NCBI RefSeq assembly: GCF_012184415.1
Contig: NZ_VTOX01000002.1
Location: 1 to 64,000, forward strand
From: Ramlibacter lithotrophicus
GTDB taxonomy: Bacteria > Pseudomonadota > Gammaproteobacteria > Burkholderiales > Burkholderiaceae_C
DNA: 64,000 nucleotides
Direction of reading: 5' to 3'
This document shows positions 24,417-32,990 of the stretch, piece after piece. The position numbers and the translations under genes were made by a program. The notes beneath the pieces are model-generated. The model saw nothing but the letters and a program-made list of their open reading frames with translations. It was not told the DNA's origin and ran no database searches. Positions within the stretch are counted from its first letter, which is position 1; each line of letters begins with the position of its first letter.

Positions 24417-25288
24417 GTCTGGTCTCTCCTTTGACTCTCGTCGGGCAGGGCCCGGCGCAGCACGCCGCCGATCACCACCATCTCGGGAATGCGGCGGCTG
24501 AACCGCTCGATGGCCGACTGCAACTGGCGCGCCTGCTCGCCGGCCGGGGCATCGACATCGGGCGGCGGCACCAGCCCGCGCGCCACCGCGGCGGCGGCGG
24601 CGTCCACCTGCCGCTGCAGGCGCGCGGCGGCGGCGTCGATCGCATCGAAGGCCGGCGGGACGACGACGGCGGCATAACCCAGGAAGGCCGGCCAGTGCGC
24701 CAGGTGCCGGTACAGGCTCGGCCACAGCGGCGACGGCGCCGCGCTGCGCCCGCGATCGGTGAGCAGCAGCGCCAGCTCTCGCACCGTCGGCGACATGGCC
24801 GCCGGATCGATCATCGGCGGCAATGCGGGCTGTGCCGGCGGCGGCTCCCAGTCGAGCCACATGGCTTCATCCGCCGCCGCGCCGGCCCGGCCCGCGAGGT
24901 GCAGCGACAGGCAGCGCACCGCCATGATGTTGACCGGATTGGCGCGGTTGTATGCGTCCAGCACGACGGCGATCTGCCGCTCGTCGGCCAGCGTGAGGCC
25001 CGCCGCGCGCAGGGCGGCTGCGGGAATCGCTGGCTGGTGCGGGATCACGGCGTCCTGCGCCAGCGCCCATGCCTTGCGCTGCAGCTCGCCGGCGCGCAGG
25101 GCCGGTTCCAGCAGCCGCCAGCTCCACTCCAGCACACCGGGCATGGTGGCCAGGTGGCGGTAGATCAACGCGACCATCGGCACGCCGGACCAGCGCCGGA
25201 TCTCCGCATAGATGCGGCGCAGTTCCCCGGTGGCGCGGGACTCGGGCAGCTCCTCGAGCAGCCCGGCCGCCGTCGCGGTTTCAGGCAT
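24413..25288 (-). CDS. DehI-family (halocarboxylic acid dehalogenase-like) protein
   Basis: 291-residue helical protein that appears to contain two pseudo-repeats, IYAEIRRWSGVPMVALIYRHL with MPGVLEWSW and SLYRHLAHWPAFLGY. This resembles group I 2-haloacid dehalogenase DehI of Pseudomonas, which has such a duplication. YNRANPVNIM matches the DehI segment with its conserved Asn. By hand comparison from memory, the position of the catalytic Asp (before the ANWP-like motif) is Leu here, so dehalogenase activity is doubtful. It overlaps livF by eight bases. A different hydrolytic or accessory role in the island is likely. Confidence 0.72.
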   Translation of the reverse strand: MPETATAAGLLEELPESRATGELRRIYAEIRRWSGVPMVALIYRHLATMPGVLEWSWRLLEPALRAGELQRKAWALAQDAVIPHQPAIPAAALRAAGLTLADERQIAVVLDAYNRANPVNIMAVRCLSLHLAGRAGAAADEAMWLDWEPPPAQPALPPMIDPAAMSPTVRELALLLTDRGRSAAPSPLWPSLYRHLAHWPAFLGYAAVVVPPAFDAIDAAAARLQRQVDAAAAAVARGLVPPPDVDAPAGEQARQLQSAIERFSRRIPEMVVIGGVLRRALPDESQRRDQT

Positions 25289-26048
25289 CGGCTTCCTCGA
25301 CCAGCAGCTGCACGTCCTCGGGAACCTGTCCCAGGAACAGCCGCTTGACGTTCTCGTTGCGGGCCAGTTCGGCGGCCTCGCCCGAGTACACCACCTGCCC
25401 CAGGTGCATCACGTAGCCGCGGTCGGACACCGAGAGCGCTCGCGACGCCTTCTGCTCCACCATGATCACCGTGAGGCCGTCGTCGCGCAGCGCCTTCAGT
25501 TTCTCGAACACGATGTCGACGAACTTGGGCGAAAGACCCAGCGACGGCTCGTCCAGGATGATGGTGCGCGGGCTCGCCATCAGGGCGCGGGCGATGGCCA
25601 GCATCTGCTGCTCGCCGCCGCTCATGGTTCCCGCCAGTTGCGACATGCGCTGGGCCAGGATCGGAAAGACCTGCGTCACGCGCTGCAGCGCGGTGTCGAT
25701 CCGGCCCCGGTCGCCCTTGAGGATGTGCGCGCCGATCTCGAGGTTGTCGCGCACGGTCATCTCGGGCACCACCACGCGGCCCTGCGGCACGTAGCCGATG
25801 CCGCGGTAGACGCGCTGCCAGGCGTGCTCGCGGGTGATGTCGACGCCGTTGGCCAGCACCGACCCCTTCCAGCACGGCAGCAGGCCGGCGGCGGCCTTGA
25901 TCACCGTCGACTTGCCGGCGCCGTTGGAGCCGATGATCGTGGTGATCAGCCGCGCCGGAAAGCGCATCGACGCGTTCCTGACGACGGCCACGTCGCCGTA
26001 GCCCGTCGTCAGGTCGCGCACCTCCAGCGGAAAAACTTCTTCGGTCAT
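25281..26048 (-). CDS. ABC transporter ATP-binding protein, LivF type
   Basis: 255-residue ATPase of a branched-chain amino-acid-type (HAAT family) importer. Walker A GSNGAGKST, Q-loop VPQGR, signature LAGTMSGGEQQMLAIARALMASP, Walker B TIILDEPSLGLSP and switch His region VEQKASRALS. Length fits LivF. ATG 26048 is used; another ATG is two codons upstream. It follows the binding-protein gene by 25 bases, though LivG/M/H lie further upstream with an HMG-CoA-lyase-like gene between. Confidence 0.92.
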   Translation of the reverse strand: MTEEVFPLEVRDLTTGYGDVAVVRNASMRFPARLITTIIGSNGAGKSTVIKAAAGLLPCWKGSVLANGVDITREHAWQRVYRGIGYVPQGRVVVPEMTVRDNLEIGAHILKGDRGRIDTALQRVTQVFPILAQRMSQLAGTMSGGEQQMLAIARALMASPRTIILDEPSLGLSPKFVDIVFEKLKALRDDGLTVIMVEQKASRALSVSDRGYVMHLGQVVYSGEAAELARNENVKRLFLGQVPEDVQLLVEEADA

Positions 26049-26073
26049 GCGCAAGGTCCTGCTGCAGCGCGTG

Positions 26074-27240
26074 TCACTTGGCGTCCGATCCCGGCATCGG
26101 GACCTTGGCTTCGGCGGACTTCAGCTCCTCCGGCCAGATGATCTCGCGCTTGCCGTTCTGCACCTGCACCAGCAGGCCGCGGATGCCGATCTGCATGCCG
26201 GTCTTCGGCTCGACCTCGTGCTTGCCCATCACGGTGTCCAGCTTCATCGTGGTCAGCGTCTCGCGCAGCTTCTCCTGGTCGATCGAGCCGGCCTTCATCA
26301 CCGCTTCGCCCAGCACGTAGACGGCGTTGTAGCCGAACGACGAGTAGTAGCCGGGCTCGTAGTTGTATCTGGCCTTGAAGTTCTTCACGAACTCGGCGTT
26401 GCCGGAGGTCTTGAGCGAGGGCTCGTACAGCGACATGCCGATCGCGCCCTCACCGTCCTTGCCGGTGGCCTTGACGAAGTCCTCCTGGGCCACGCCGTTG
26501 TGCACGAAGATCTTGGGCGTGTAGTTGGAGGCGCGGAACTGCCGCATCATCTCGATCGCCTCGTTCGGATAGCCGACCGAGACCCACAGCTCCGGCTTGC
26601 TCTGGCGCGCGCGCGCGATCTGCGACGAGAAGTCGACGTTGCCGGACGGGAAGTACTCGTCCATCACCATGTTCACGCCGTTCCTCTGCGCCTGGCCCTT
26701 GACGACCTTCTCCATGTCGCGCGCCGCGGCATAGTCGCGCGACACGAACGCCATCGACTTGACGTTGTACTTCTTCATCAGCGGCTCGATCCCGTCCACG
26801 TAGGCCGAGATGCGGGCCGCGGTCTGGAAGATGTACTTGAAGCCGCGCTGCTGGATCGACTCGGAGGCGCCGCCGCCGTTGATCATGATCCGCTTGTGCT
26901 TCTCGGCGACCGCGGTGGCGGTGGCCGCCTGGGCCGAGCCGATCGTGGACACCAGCAGGTCGACCTTGTCGCTGGTGATCAGGCGCTCGTACAGTCGCGC
27001 CGAGGTGGCGGCGTCCGACCGGTCGTCGTAGACCACGAACTCGACCTTCTTGCCCAGCAGCCCGCCGGCGGCATTGGTCTGGTCGCGCCACAGCTCGACG
27101 CCGCGCCAGTAGTGCTTGGCCGAGTCGGCGAGGTTGCCGGTCTCGGACAGCGCGATGCCGATGCGGATCGTGTTCTGGGCCTGGGCCGGGGCGGCCACGG
27201 CGGCGGCGGCCACTGCGATGGAAGCGAGCACGAATTTCAT
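26074..27240 (-). CDS. ABC transporter substrate-binding protein, LivK type
   Basis: 388-residue periplasmic binding protein. Signal peptide with cleavage at APAQAQ (about residue 22), then NTIRIGIALSETGNLADSAKHYWRGVELWRDQ. The family motifs LLGKKVEFVVYDDRSD, KVDLLVSTIGSAQAAT and YNAVYVLGEAVMKA are clear. Such proteins bind amino acids, amides, or organic acids. Setting among CoA-transferase and lyase genes suggests a carboxylic acid ligand. No Cys lipobox is seen. Confidence 0.92.
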   Translation of the reverse strand: MKFVLASIAVAAAAVAAPAQAQNTIRIGIALSETGNLADSAKHYWRGVELWRDQTNAAGGLLGKKVEFVVYDDRSDAATSARLYERLITSDKVDLLVSTIGSAQAATATAVAEKHKRIMINGGGASESIQQRGFKYIFQTAARISAYVDGIEPLMKKYNVKSMAFVSRDYAAARDMEKVVKGQAQRNGVNMVMDEYFPSGNVDFSSQIARARQSKPELWVSVGYPNEAIEMMRQFRASNYTPKIFVHNGVAQEDFVKATGKDGEGAIGMSLYEPSLKTSGNAEFVKNFKARYNYEPGYYSSFGYNAVYVLGEAVMKAGSIDQEKLRETLTTMKLDTVMGKHEVEPKTGMQIGIRGLLVQVQNGKREIIWPEELKSAEAKVPMPGSDAK

Positions 27241-27302
27241 GGTTGTCTCCTTGATGGATGGGCCTCGCGGCCCGGTTGCTCTCGAAAAAACTTGCGGCGT
27301 CC

Positions 27303-28262
27303 TCAGGCCGGATGCGGGTTGCGCGGGTGGGCACGGCCCTGTTCGAGCAGTTCGGTCCGGGTGCCGACGTGGGCCGCGTGGCTGCGCGCCTCGATGCCGA
27401 GCATGGCCGCGATCTCGCGCGACGCCGCCACGGCCTCGCCCGGGTCGACGCCGGTGCGCACGCCCATCGCCTCGAACATGCCGACCAGGTCCTCGGTCGG
27501 CAGGTTGCCCACGGACGCGACGCTGGTCGGCATCGCGATGCCGCCGCCGATGCCGCAGATCGAGCCCTCGATGAAGCTTGCGCCCGCGTCGACGGCTGCC
27601 AGCACGTTGGCCGTGCCCCAGCCCGAGAGGTTGTGCACGTGGTAGCCGAATTCGCAGTCGGGCAGCTCCTGCGCCGCTCGCCGGAACAGCGCGCCGACCT
27701 GCGCCGGGTCTTCCATGCCCATCGAGCCGGCGAGATAGAAGCGCCGGATGCCGCCTTCGCGCAGCTGGCGCAGCACGGCCATCGTCTTGTCCTGGGGGAT
27801 GGGCCCCTCGTAGGCGCACCACATGGCGACGCCGATCGCCATCACGAAGCCGATGCCCGCCCTGTCGGCGGTGCGGAAGCACTCGATGCCCTGCTCGATG
27901 GCCTGCGGCAGCGACATGTTCTGGTTCTTGCGCAGATAGGTTTCGCTGACGGTGATCAGCCCCAGCAGTTCGTCGAGCTTCGAGCCCAGCGCCCGCTCGG
28001 TGCCGCGCACGTTCGGCACCAGGGCGCGGTAGACGGTGCCCGGGCGGCGCTCGATCCGCGCGCAGACCTCCTCGGCGTCCTTGAGGTTGGGGATCACCGT
28101 GTTGCGCGCGAAGCCGGTGACCTCGATGACCGGAAAGCCGGCGCGCGACAGGCGGTCGATCATCGCGATCTTGGTGTCGGTGTCCACCCACTTGTCCAGG
28201 CTCTGCAGGCCGTCGCGCGGCCCCACTTCGCTGATCGTGATCTGGTCTGGCAGGTTCAGCAC
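27303..28262 (-). CDS. HMG-CoA lyase-like enzyme
   Basis: 319-residue DRE-TIM metallolyase. EVGPRDGLQ holds the DRE-type catalytic residues; ALVPNVRGTERAL, SETYLRKNQNMS, FYLAGSMGMEDPAQV, HVHNLSGWGTANVLAAVDAGASF with the metal His pair, and GSICGIGGG, corresponding to the mobile Cys loop, follow. HMG-CoA lyases split 3-hydroxy-3-methylglutaryl-CoA to acetyl-CoA and acetoacetate; relatives act on other tertiary 3-hydroxyacyl-CoAs. It lies between LivG and the binding protein, implying joint use with uptake. Confidence 0.88.
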   Translation of the reverse strand: MLNLPDQITISEVGPRDGLQSLDKWVDTDTKIAMIDRLSRAGFPVIEVTGFARNTVIPNLKDAEEVCARIERRPGTVYRALVPNVRGTERALGSKLDELLGLITVSETYLRKNQNMSLPQAIEQGIECFRTADRAGIGFVMAIGVAMWCAYEGPIPQDKTMAVLRQLREGGIRRFYLAGSMGMEDPAQVGALFRRAAQELPDCEFGYHVHNLSGWGTANVLAAVDAGASFIEGSICGIGGGIAMPTSVASVGNLPTEDLVGMFEAMGVRTGVDPGEAVAASREIAAMLGIEARSHAAHVGTRTELLEQGRAHPRNPHPA

Positions 28263-28274
28263 GGGCTCTCCAGT

Positions 28275-28982
28275 TCAGAAATAGGCGTCGAGGACCTTGG
28301 GGTCGTTGCGCACCGACTCCGGCGCGCCGCTGGCGATCACGTTGCCCTCGGCCAGCACGTAGACCAGGTCGCATTCCTGCAGCACGATCCGCATCTCATG
28401 GTCGATGAAGAACACCGTGAGGCCCCTGGCGCACAGCGCCTTCAGGTGCTCGACGATGCGGTTCTGCAGCCGCGGGTTGATGCCGGCGAACGGCTCGTCC
28501 AGGAGCATGATCGATGGCTTGAGCATCAGCGCGCGCGCCATCTCCACCAGCTTGCGCTGGCCGTATGACAGCTCGGAGCCCCACTTGTCGGCGATCGCGG
28601 TGATCTCGAGGAACTCCAGCAGTTCGCGCGCCCGCTTCACCGCCGCCCGGTCGTCCATGCCGTGCGCCACCGCCACCAGGTTCTCCATCACCGTCATCTC
28701 GGCGAACAGCCGGCTGATCTGGAAGGTGCGGCCCACGCCGCGCCGGCAGATGTCGGCCGCCGAGGAGCCGGTGACTTCCTGGCCCTCGATGTACACGCGG
28801 CCGCTGTTGGGCGTCAGCGTGCCGGCGATGATGTTGAACAGCGTGGACTTGCCGGAACCGTTGGGGCCGATCACGCCGGTGATCGAGCCGCGCTTCACGG
28901 CCAGGCTCGCCTCGTTCAGCGCGATCCTTCCGTCGAAGCGCTTGGAGACCTTCTCGGTCACCAGGATGTCGTCGGCGTTCAT
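28275..28982 (-). CDS. ABC transporter ATP-binding protein, LivG type
   Basis: 235-residue ATPase partner of LivF. Walker A GPNGSGKST, FQISRLFAEMTVMENL (typical LivG), signature ELSYGQRKLVEMARALM, Walker B IMLLDEPFAGINP and FIDHEMRIV. The start overlaps the stop of livM by four bases. It ends 12 bases before the HMG-CoA-lyase-like gene. Confidence 0.93.
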   Translation of the reverse strand: MNADDILVTEKVSKRFDGRIALNEASLAVKRGSITGVIGPNGSGKSTLFNIIAGTLTPNSGRVYIEGQEVTGSSAADICRRGVGRTFQISRLFAEMTVMENLVAVAHGMDDRAAVKRARELLEFLEITAIADKWGSELSYGQRKLVEMARALMLKPSIMLLDEPFAGINPRLQNRIVEHLKALCARGLTVFFIDHEMRIVLQECDLVYVLAEGNVIASGAPESVRNDPKVLDAYF

Positions 28983-29977
28983 GCTTGCGCCCTCTTCACT
29001 TCCTCGCGCACGGCCGGCGCCGGCGCCGCTTGCGCGCCGTCCTCGCGTGCCAGTTGGCGGAACATGCTGCGGCCGGCCGGCAGCCAGCCCTTCTTCATTG
29101 CCAGGTTGACGATGCCGCGCGGCATGTACAGCACCGCCAGCAGGATCAGCACGCCGACGATCGCCAGGTAGTACTCGGGAAAGCGGGCCCACAGCAGTTC
29201 GTTGACCACCGACAGCACGACGGCGCCGACCAGCGGCCCCAGCACAGTGCCCATGCCGCCCAGCAGCACGATGGCGATCGTCGTCAGCTCCATCACGGGC
29301 GAGAACGCCGTCGGCGGGTCGATGAAGCCCAGGTACACCGCGTACAGCGCGCCCACGGCCGCCGGCGCGATGGCGGACACCACGAAGGTGCCGATCTTCA
29401 GCCGCGTCGTGCGCACGCCCAGCGCGTCGGCCGCCTGTTCGTCCTCGCGGATCGCCAGCAGCTTGAGCCCCAGCCGCGAGTTGTCCAGGCGCCAGGTGCC
29501 CAGCATGACCAGCATCGCCACGCCGACCAGGGCGAAGTACACCGGCTTGAGGTCGCTGAGCGGCACCAGGTACAGGCCGGTGCCGCCTTGCGTCACGGAA
29601 TCGAATCCGAGCACGAACGATTCCAGGACCCGGGTGAGCCCGAACATGCCGATCGCGAAGTACGGGCCCTTGAGCCGCAGCATGGCCGCGCCCAGCGGAA
29701 TCGCCAGCGCGATGCCGGCCAGCGCCGCCAGCGGCACGGCGAAGTACCACGCCATGCCGCCCTTGATCAGCAAGGCGCCGGTATAGCCGCCCAGGCCGAA
29801 GAAGCAGACCTGGCCGAAGTGGGTGTAGCCGGCGTAGCCGCCGATCAGGTTCCAGGAGTAGCCCAGGATCGTGAACACCAGCAGCTGGATGGTGAAGGAC
29901 AGCGCGTATTCGCTGCCCAGGTAGGGCACCGCCAGCGCCGCGGCACCCAGGAGAAGGAAGACGGCGACGGGTTTCAT
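28979..29977 (-). CDS. ABC transporter permease, LivM type
   Basis: 332-residue inner-membrane permease with about eight to ten hydrophobic segments. GYSWNLIGGYAGYTHFGQVCFFGLGGY matches the conserved LivM region; LKGPYFAIGMFGLTRV and GLKLLAIREDEQAADALGV are the coupling-loop area. The C-terminal 40 residues are a charged, Ala/Pro-rich cytoplasmic tail, longer than usual. It overlaps livH by four bases upstream and livG by four downstream. Confidence 0.93.
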   Translation of the reverse strand: MKPVAVFLLLGAAALAVPYLGSEYALSFTIQLLVFTILGYSWNLIGGYAGYTHFGQVCFFGLGGYTGALLIKGGMAWYFAVPLAALAGIALAIPLGAAMLRLKGPYFAIGMFGLTRVLESFVLGFDSVTQGGTGLYLVPLSDLKPVYFALVGVAMLVMLGTWRLDNSRLGLKLLAIREDEQAADALGVRTTRLKIGTFVVSAIAPAAVGALYAVYLGFIDPPTAFSPVMELTTIAIVLLGGMGTVLGPLVGAVVLSVVNELLWARFPEYYLAIVGVLILLAVLYMPRGIVNLAMKKGWLPAGRSMFRQLAREDGAQAAPAPAVREEVKRAQA

Positions 29978-30837
29978 GTGCGCGCCCCCACGCCCAGCAG
30001 GCCGCGCGGGCGCACCAGCAGCACCACGAGCATCAACAGGAACAGCAGCGCCGAGCCGATCACGGCACCGGTCAGGTAGCCGCCCATCACCTCGATGATG
30101 CCCAGCAGCAGCGCCGCGGCAATGGCGCCGGGATAACTGCCCATGCCGCCGACGATGATCACGGCGAAGGCCTTGATCAGGAAGCGAACGCCCAGCTGCG
30201 GGTCGGACGCGAACGTCGGGGCCATCAGCACGCCGGCCAGTCCGGCCATCGCGGCGCCGAGCGCGAAGGTGGCGTTGCGCACCTGCTCGATCGAGATGCC
30301 GGAGATCTCGGCCAGCTCGGGCGCCTGCGACACCGAGCGCACGGCGCGCCCGAAGCGGGTCTTCTCCAGCACCCACCAGACCGCCAGGCTCACGCCCAGC
30401 GCGACGGCGAAAGCCACCAGGCGAGACACCGAGATGTTCACGCCCAGCAGGTTCACCGAGCCGCCCAGCACGCCCGGCAGGCCGCGGTAGCCGCCGCCCC
30501 AGGTGAGGATGGCGGCGTTCACGAGGATCGTGGACAACGCATACGTCGCCAGCAGCGTCATGATCATCGGCGCGTTGGCCAGCCGCTGCAGCACCAGCCG
30601 GTGCATCAGCAGGCCGACGCCGGCGGTGAGCATCGGCACCAGGATCACCGCCGCCCAGAACGGGAAGGCGTAGCCGGCGACCAGCGAGACGGTGCTCAGC
30701 GCCCCGATCGCCATCAGTTCGCCATGCGCGAAGTTGATGACGCGCATGACGCCGAAGATGAGGTTCAGGCCGCACGCCATGAGCGCGTACAGGCCGCCGA
30801 GGAGCAGGCCCCCGACCAGGAGCTCCGTGATGGGCAT
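29974..30837 (-). CDS. ABC transporter permease, LivH type
   Basis: 287-residue inner-membrane permease. GGLYALMACGLNLIFGVMRVINFAHGELMAIGA is nearly the family consensus. GRAVRSVSQAPELAEISGI is the cytoplasmic coupling loop and the C-terminal FAVIIVGGMGSYPGAIAAALLLGIIE is typical. It starts the transporter part of the operon 22 bases after the CoA-transferase gene. Confidence 0.93.
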   Translation of the reverse strand: MPITELLVGGLLLGGLYALMACGLNLIFGVMRVINFAHGELMAIGALSTVSLVAGYAFPFWAAVILVPMLTAGVGLLMHRLVLQRLANAPMIMTLLATYALSTILVNAAILTWGGGYRGLPGVLGGSVNLLGVNISVSRLVAFAVALGVSLAVWWVLEKTRFGRAVRSVSQAPELAEISGISIEQVRNATFALGAAMAGLAGVLMAPTFASDPQLGVRFLIKAFAVIIVGGMGSYPGAIAAALLLGIIEVMGGYLTGAVIGSALLFLLMLVVLLVRPRGLLGVGART

Positions 30838-30859
30838 CAGTCGTTCCTTCCCTGGTGGA

Positions 30860-32071
30860 TCAGATCACGCCTTCGGCGGCGAGCCGGCGCAGGTCGTCGT
30901 CGGTGAGTCCCAGCAGGCCCTTGAACACCTCGTCGTTGTGCTCGCCCAGCTTCGGGCCGAGCCACTTCACGCTGCCGGGGGTGTCCGACAGCCGCGGCAC
31001 GAGGTTGGGAATCGGCAGCTCACCGACCCGCTCGTCCTGCATCTTCAGGATGTTGCCGCGCGCCTGGTACTGCAGGTCCTCGAAGATCTCGTCGATCGAG
31101 TAGATCGGCCCGCACGGCACCTGGTTCTCCTCGCAGATGCGCAGCAGCTCGGCCCGGTCGTGCTTCGACGTCCATTCGCCCACGTGCCGGTCCACCTGTT
31201 CGCGGTCGCGCTCGCGGTTGGCGAGCGTGCCCCAGCTTTCGGGCTGCGCCAGTTCCGGCTGGCCCATCGCCACGGCCAGCCGCGCGTAGATCTTGTCGTT
31301 GGTGCAGGCGATCGCGATCCAGCGTCCGTCCCTGGTCGGATAGTGGCTGTGCGGCACCACGTTGACGGTACCCGGGCCCATGCGCTGGCGCACCAGCCCC
31401 TTGTACGCGTAGGCCGGCGCGATCTCGTCGAGGATGCGGAAGATCGGCTCGTACAGGCCGATGTCGATCATCTGGCCGCGCCCGGTGCGATGCCGCGCCT
31501 GCAGCGCCAGCAGCGTGCCCAGCGCGCCGTAGAGGCCCGCCATGTAATCGGGGATCGTCGCCGAGCCGGGCGTGACCGGCGGGCGGTCCGGAAAGCCGGC
31601 CAGGAACGACAGGCCGCCGAAGGCATTGGCGATGCGCCCGAACCCCGGGCGGTCGCGGTAGGGGCCGGTCTGTCCATAGCCGGAGATGCGCACCATGATC
31701 AGGCGCGGGTTGATCTCCTTGAGCGTGTCCCAGCCGAGGCCCCACTTCTCCAGCGTGCCGGGCTGGAAGTTCTCCACGAAGACGTCGGCCTTGGCGACCA
31801 GCTGCTTCATCAGCCGCGCGCCCTCGGCGGTGCGCATGTCCAGGGTGATGGACTTCTTGTTGCGGCACTCCGACAGCCACGGCAGCGAATCGCCGTTCTT
31901 CGTGATGGTGCCGAAGCGGCGCAGCGCGTCGCCGATTTCCGGCAGTTCCACCTTCCACACCTCGGCGCCGAACTCGGCGAGCTGGGTGGAGCAGAACGGG
32001 CCGGCAAGGAAGCTCGACACGTCGATGATCTTGATGTCGTCGAGCGGCTGGAGGGCAAGGTCTTGCAGCAT
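30860..32071 (-). CDS. Family III CoA-transferase (CaiB/BaiF) 1
   Basis: 403-residue CoA-transferase. Typical start IKIIDVSSFLAGPFCSTQLAEFGAEVWKVE, then ITLDMRTAEGARLM, ENFQPGTLEKWGLGW, VRISGYGQTGPYRDRPGFGR and IPDYMAGLYGALGTLLAL, in which the Asp is the expected catalytic residue that forms the acyl anhydride. It moves CoA between carboxylic acids, e.g. from succinyl-CoA to a dicarboxylate. It follows the CoA-lyase gene by 36 bases. Substrate cannot be read out. Confidence 0.92.
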   Translation of the reverse strand: MLQDLALQPLDDIKIIDVSSFLAGPFCSTQLAEFGAEVWKVELPEIGDALRRFGTITKNGDSLPWLSECRNKKSITLDMRTAEGARLMKQLVAKADVFVENFQPGTLEKWGLGWDTLKEINPRLIMVRISGYGQTGPYRDRPGFGRIANAFGGLSFLAGFPDRPPVTPGSATIPDYMAGLYGALGTLLALQARHRTGRGQMIDIGLYEPIFRILDEIAPAYAYKGLVRQRMGPGTVNVVPHSHYPTRDGRWIAIACTNDKIYARLAVAMGQPELAQPESWGTLANRERDREQVDRHVGEWTSKHDRAELLRICEENQVPCGPIYSIDEIFEDLQYQARGNILKMQDERVGELPIPNLVPRLSDTPGSVKWLGPKLGEHNDEVFKGLLGLTDDDLRRLAAEGVI

Positions 32072-32107
32072 GAAGGTTCCGGTTGGAGGGATCTGGGGGC
32101 CGCGCGC

Positions 32108-32983
32108 TCAGCGCTGCGCCGCGGCGATGGCGTCCGCCCGCGCGATGAGGCGCTGCGCGCGGTACACGATGGGGTAGTCGACGAACTGGCCGTCGACCTG
32201 GATGGCCGCCAGGCCGTCGCGCTCGGCCTGCGCGAAGGCGTCGAGGACTTTCCTGGCGTGCGCCAGTTCGGCGTCGGTGGGGCGAAAGCAGTCGTTCACC
32301 ACCGGCACCTGGTCCGGATGGATGCACAGCTTGCCCTGGAAGCCCAGGTCCTTGGCCCGCTGCACCGAATGCTGGAAGCCTTCGGGATCCTTCAGCGACA
32401 CCCACACGGTGTCCAGCGGCGGCTCCAGGCCGGCGGCGCGCGACTCGACGACGAAGGCGGTGCGATACGGCAACAGTTCGGTCTCGTCGCGCGACCAGGT
32501 GATGCCCACGTCCAGCGTGAAGTCGCCGGCGCCGAACGACAGACGTTTGGTGCGGCGCGCCGCGCGGGCGATGGCCGCGAGGTTGGAGAACCCGGCGGCC
32601 GTCTCGATGATCGGGATCAGGTCGATGCCGCCTTCGGGCAGGCCGCGCTCGCGCTCCAGCGCCGCGAGCAGCCATTCGGCGGTCTGCAGGTCGCCGGCGC
32701 TCTCGATCTTGGGCACGATGATGCCGTCGACGCCCGCCGTCACGACGGCCACGAAGTCGCCGTGGCTCCACTGGGTGCCCAGCGAGTTGACGCGCACGTA
32801 GCCCAGGCAACGCCGGTCGCGGCGCAGCGCCGCCACCACCATGCCGCGGGTGGCGGTCTTCTCGGCGTTCGCGACGGCGTCCTCGAGATCGAGGATCACG
32901 GCGTCGGCGCCCAGCGTGAGGCATTTCTCGACCCGGCGTGCATGGTTGCCCGGGGCGAACAGGAAGCTGCGAAAGACCGGCAT
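32108..32983 (-). CDS. CoA-ester lyase (HpcH/HpaI, CitE-like) 1
   Basis: 291-residue TIM-barrel lyase of the citrate lyase beta/malyl-CoA/citramalyl-CoA lyase group. Features: RSFLFAPGNHARRVEKCLTLGADAVILDLEDAVA with the metal-site Glu-Asp, YVRVNSLGT, IIVPKIESA, LIPIIETAAGF, FGAGDFTLDVGI and LCIHPDQVPVVN. Such enzymes perform a Mg-dependent retro-Claisen cleavage, giving acetyl-CoA or propionyl-CoA plus a keto or aldehyde acid. It sits between two CoA-transferase genes, fitting activation followed by cleavage. Confidence 0.92.
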   Translation of the reverse strand: MPVFRSFLFAPGNHARRVEKCLTLGADAVILDLEDAVANAEKTATRGMVVAALRRDRRCLGYVRVNSLGTQWSHGDFVAVVTAGVDGIIVPKIESAGDLQTAEWLLAALERERGLPEGGIDLIPIIETAAGFSNLAAIARAARRTKRLSFGAGDFTLDVGITWSRDETELLPYRTAFVVESRAAGLEPPLDTVWVSLKDPEGFQHSVQRAKDLGFQGKLCIHPDQVPVVNDCFRPTDAELAHARKVLDAFAQAERDGLAAIQVDGQFVDYPIVYRAQRLIARADAIAAAQR

Positions 32984-32990
32984 GGAACTC

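Noticed and set aside
24413-25288. A working 2-haloacid dehalogenase
   Set aside because: By hand comparison the catalytic Asp appears replaced by Leu; only family membership is claimed.
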